A stretch of 64,000 nucleotides of DNA, taken from Phalacrocorax aristotelis (taxonomy: Eukaryota > Chordata > Aves > Suliformes > Phalacrocoracidae). The notes beneath the pieces are model-generated. The model worked only from the letters and a program-made list of their open reading frames with translations. It had not been told where the DNA came from and made no database searches. How positions within the stretch are numbered: the stretch's first letter is position 1; every line of letters starts with the position of its first letter. The stretch is from contig NC_134277.1 in NCBI RefSeq assembly GCF_949628215.1, positions 58,352,918-58,416,917 on the forward strand. The letters run 5' to 3'. Below, piece after piece: positions 63,201 through 64,000 of the stretch. A program made the translations under genes and the position numbers.

Positions 63201-64000
63201 CGAAATACTTTAAAACTGTTTAGGCCTAATAAACTATAGGGGACTGCTTCCTGCAATAATGATGATATTACAAAATAAAATCTGCAGGATCAAGTTTTGC
63301 ATTTTAGTTGCAAAAGGTTTATAGATTTTGGACCAAATTCAGTCCTGTGTTTCAATTCAGCTTCAGGTGGAGTATAATCCAATGCAAGAACAAATGGGCT
63401 TGTGTGATGCGTTGTTATCATATTTCTTTTCAGTAGCAGCAGATTTCTCTGGCTGCTATAAGTAACCGATCTCTATTATAGCATAATCTTGCTATTTAAG
63501 ATCTCAGAGATGTCTGTGAATCTGATAAGACACCGTGCTACTCAACCACCAAAAAATGTTTTAATAATAACTCCATCTAATACAGTTCTTGTTTTATCTT
63601 CTGTTCTTATCTTTGTCCAGTAGCAGAAAAAGCAGTGTTGTCAAGTCTGTTGCACTTCTGTTTTGATGAGTGCACGATAATAAATGATAAGCCTGAGCAG
63701 CAGTTGTTGCACTTCAGCCTGTTTTCAAAGAATGTCTTTTGTCATAATCAAACTTTTCCCTTCCTTATCCCCTTAATCCCAGTGGTTTTCGATTTGCACA
63801 TCTTGAGCAGTACAGCTAATGAAATAATGCAAAGATGCCTGTAAATGTTCTTATACGTCTTTTACTGTCTATGATGAAAATGAAACCAGCTCACTGTTAT
63901 TAAAATGTACCCTTAATAATAATCAGTCTAGTGTTGGATTTTCAAAGGAGCTATTTCTGACCCCGACAAGGTTTGTAAGCCCAGGGAAAGAAAAGTTCAG
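60300..64000. other. Intergenic region upstream of LANCL2
   Basis: AT-rich DNA with no recognisable exon, RNA gene or repeat family. By synteny with human the next gene to the right should be EGFR on the minus strand, but no EGFR coding sequence is visible here. Small open frames (60-96 codons) have no recognisable product. Confidence 0.75.

Overview
This is a vertebrate nuclear window, almost certainly from a bird. It carries multi-exon genes with GT-AG introns, several CR1 LINE fragments ending in the typical ATTCTATGA-like octamer repeat, and a solo LTR of a type I associate with non-galliform (neoavian) birds. No bacterial-type operons, CRISPR arrays or plasmid features are present.

Two protein-coding genes could be assembled exon by exon, and they converge tail to tail. 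VOPP1 (+ strand) is partial: only its last three coding exons are here (12922-12999, 15051-15187, 19085-19266), and the signal-peptide exons lie left of the window. LANCL2 (- strand) appears complete: nine coding exons from the start codon at 58918 down to the stop at 29786-29788, giving about 457 residues once one reading-frame break in exon 5 is set aside. The order VOPP1-LANCL2 matches human 7p11.2, where EGFR follows LANCL2. EGFR would therefore be expected to the right of this window.

Layout: 1-12921 VOPP1 intron with two antisense CR1 pieces; 12922-about 21930 VOPP1 last exons and a long 3' UTR; about 21930-28700 intergenic DNA with one sense CR1; about 28700-29785 probable LANCL2 3' UTR; 29786-58918 LANCL2, whose 11.7 kb intron 1 holds a 521-bp solo LTR flanked by a 5-bp target duplication; about 58280-60290 the CpG-island promoter of LANCL2; 60300-64000 gene-free intergenic DNA.

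The most important observation is a one-base excess in LANCL2 exon 5. The exon is 148 nt between two phase-0 introns, whereas the conserved reading frame needs 147. It lies in adjacent A6/T5 homopolymers and is either an assembly error or a real disabling mutation. I found no convincing undescribed biological system. The remaining findings are modest: the solo LTR, a self-complementary tract at a splice acceptor, a G-quadruplex-prone promoter edge, small lineage changes in both proteins, and candidate conserved noncoding blocks.
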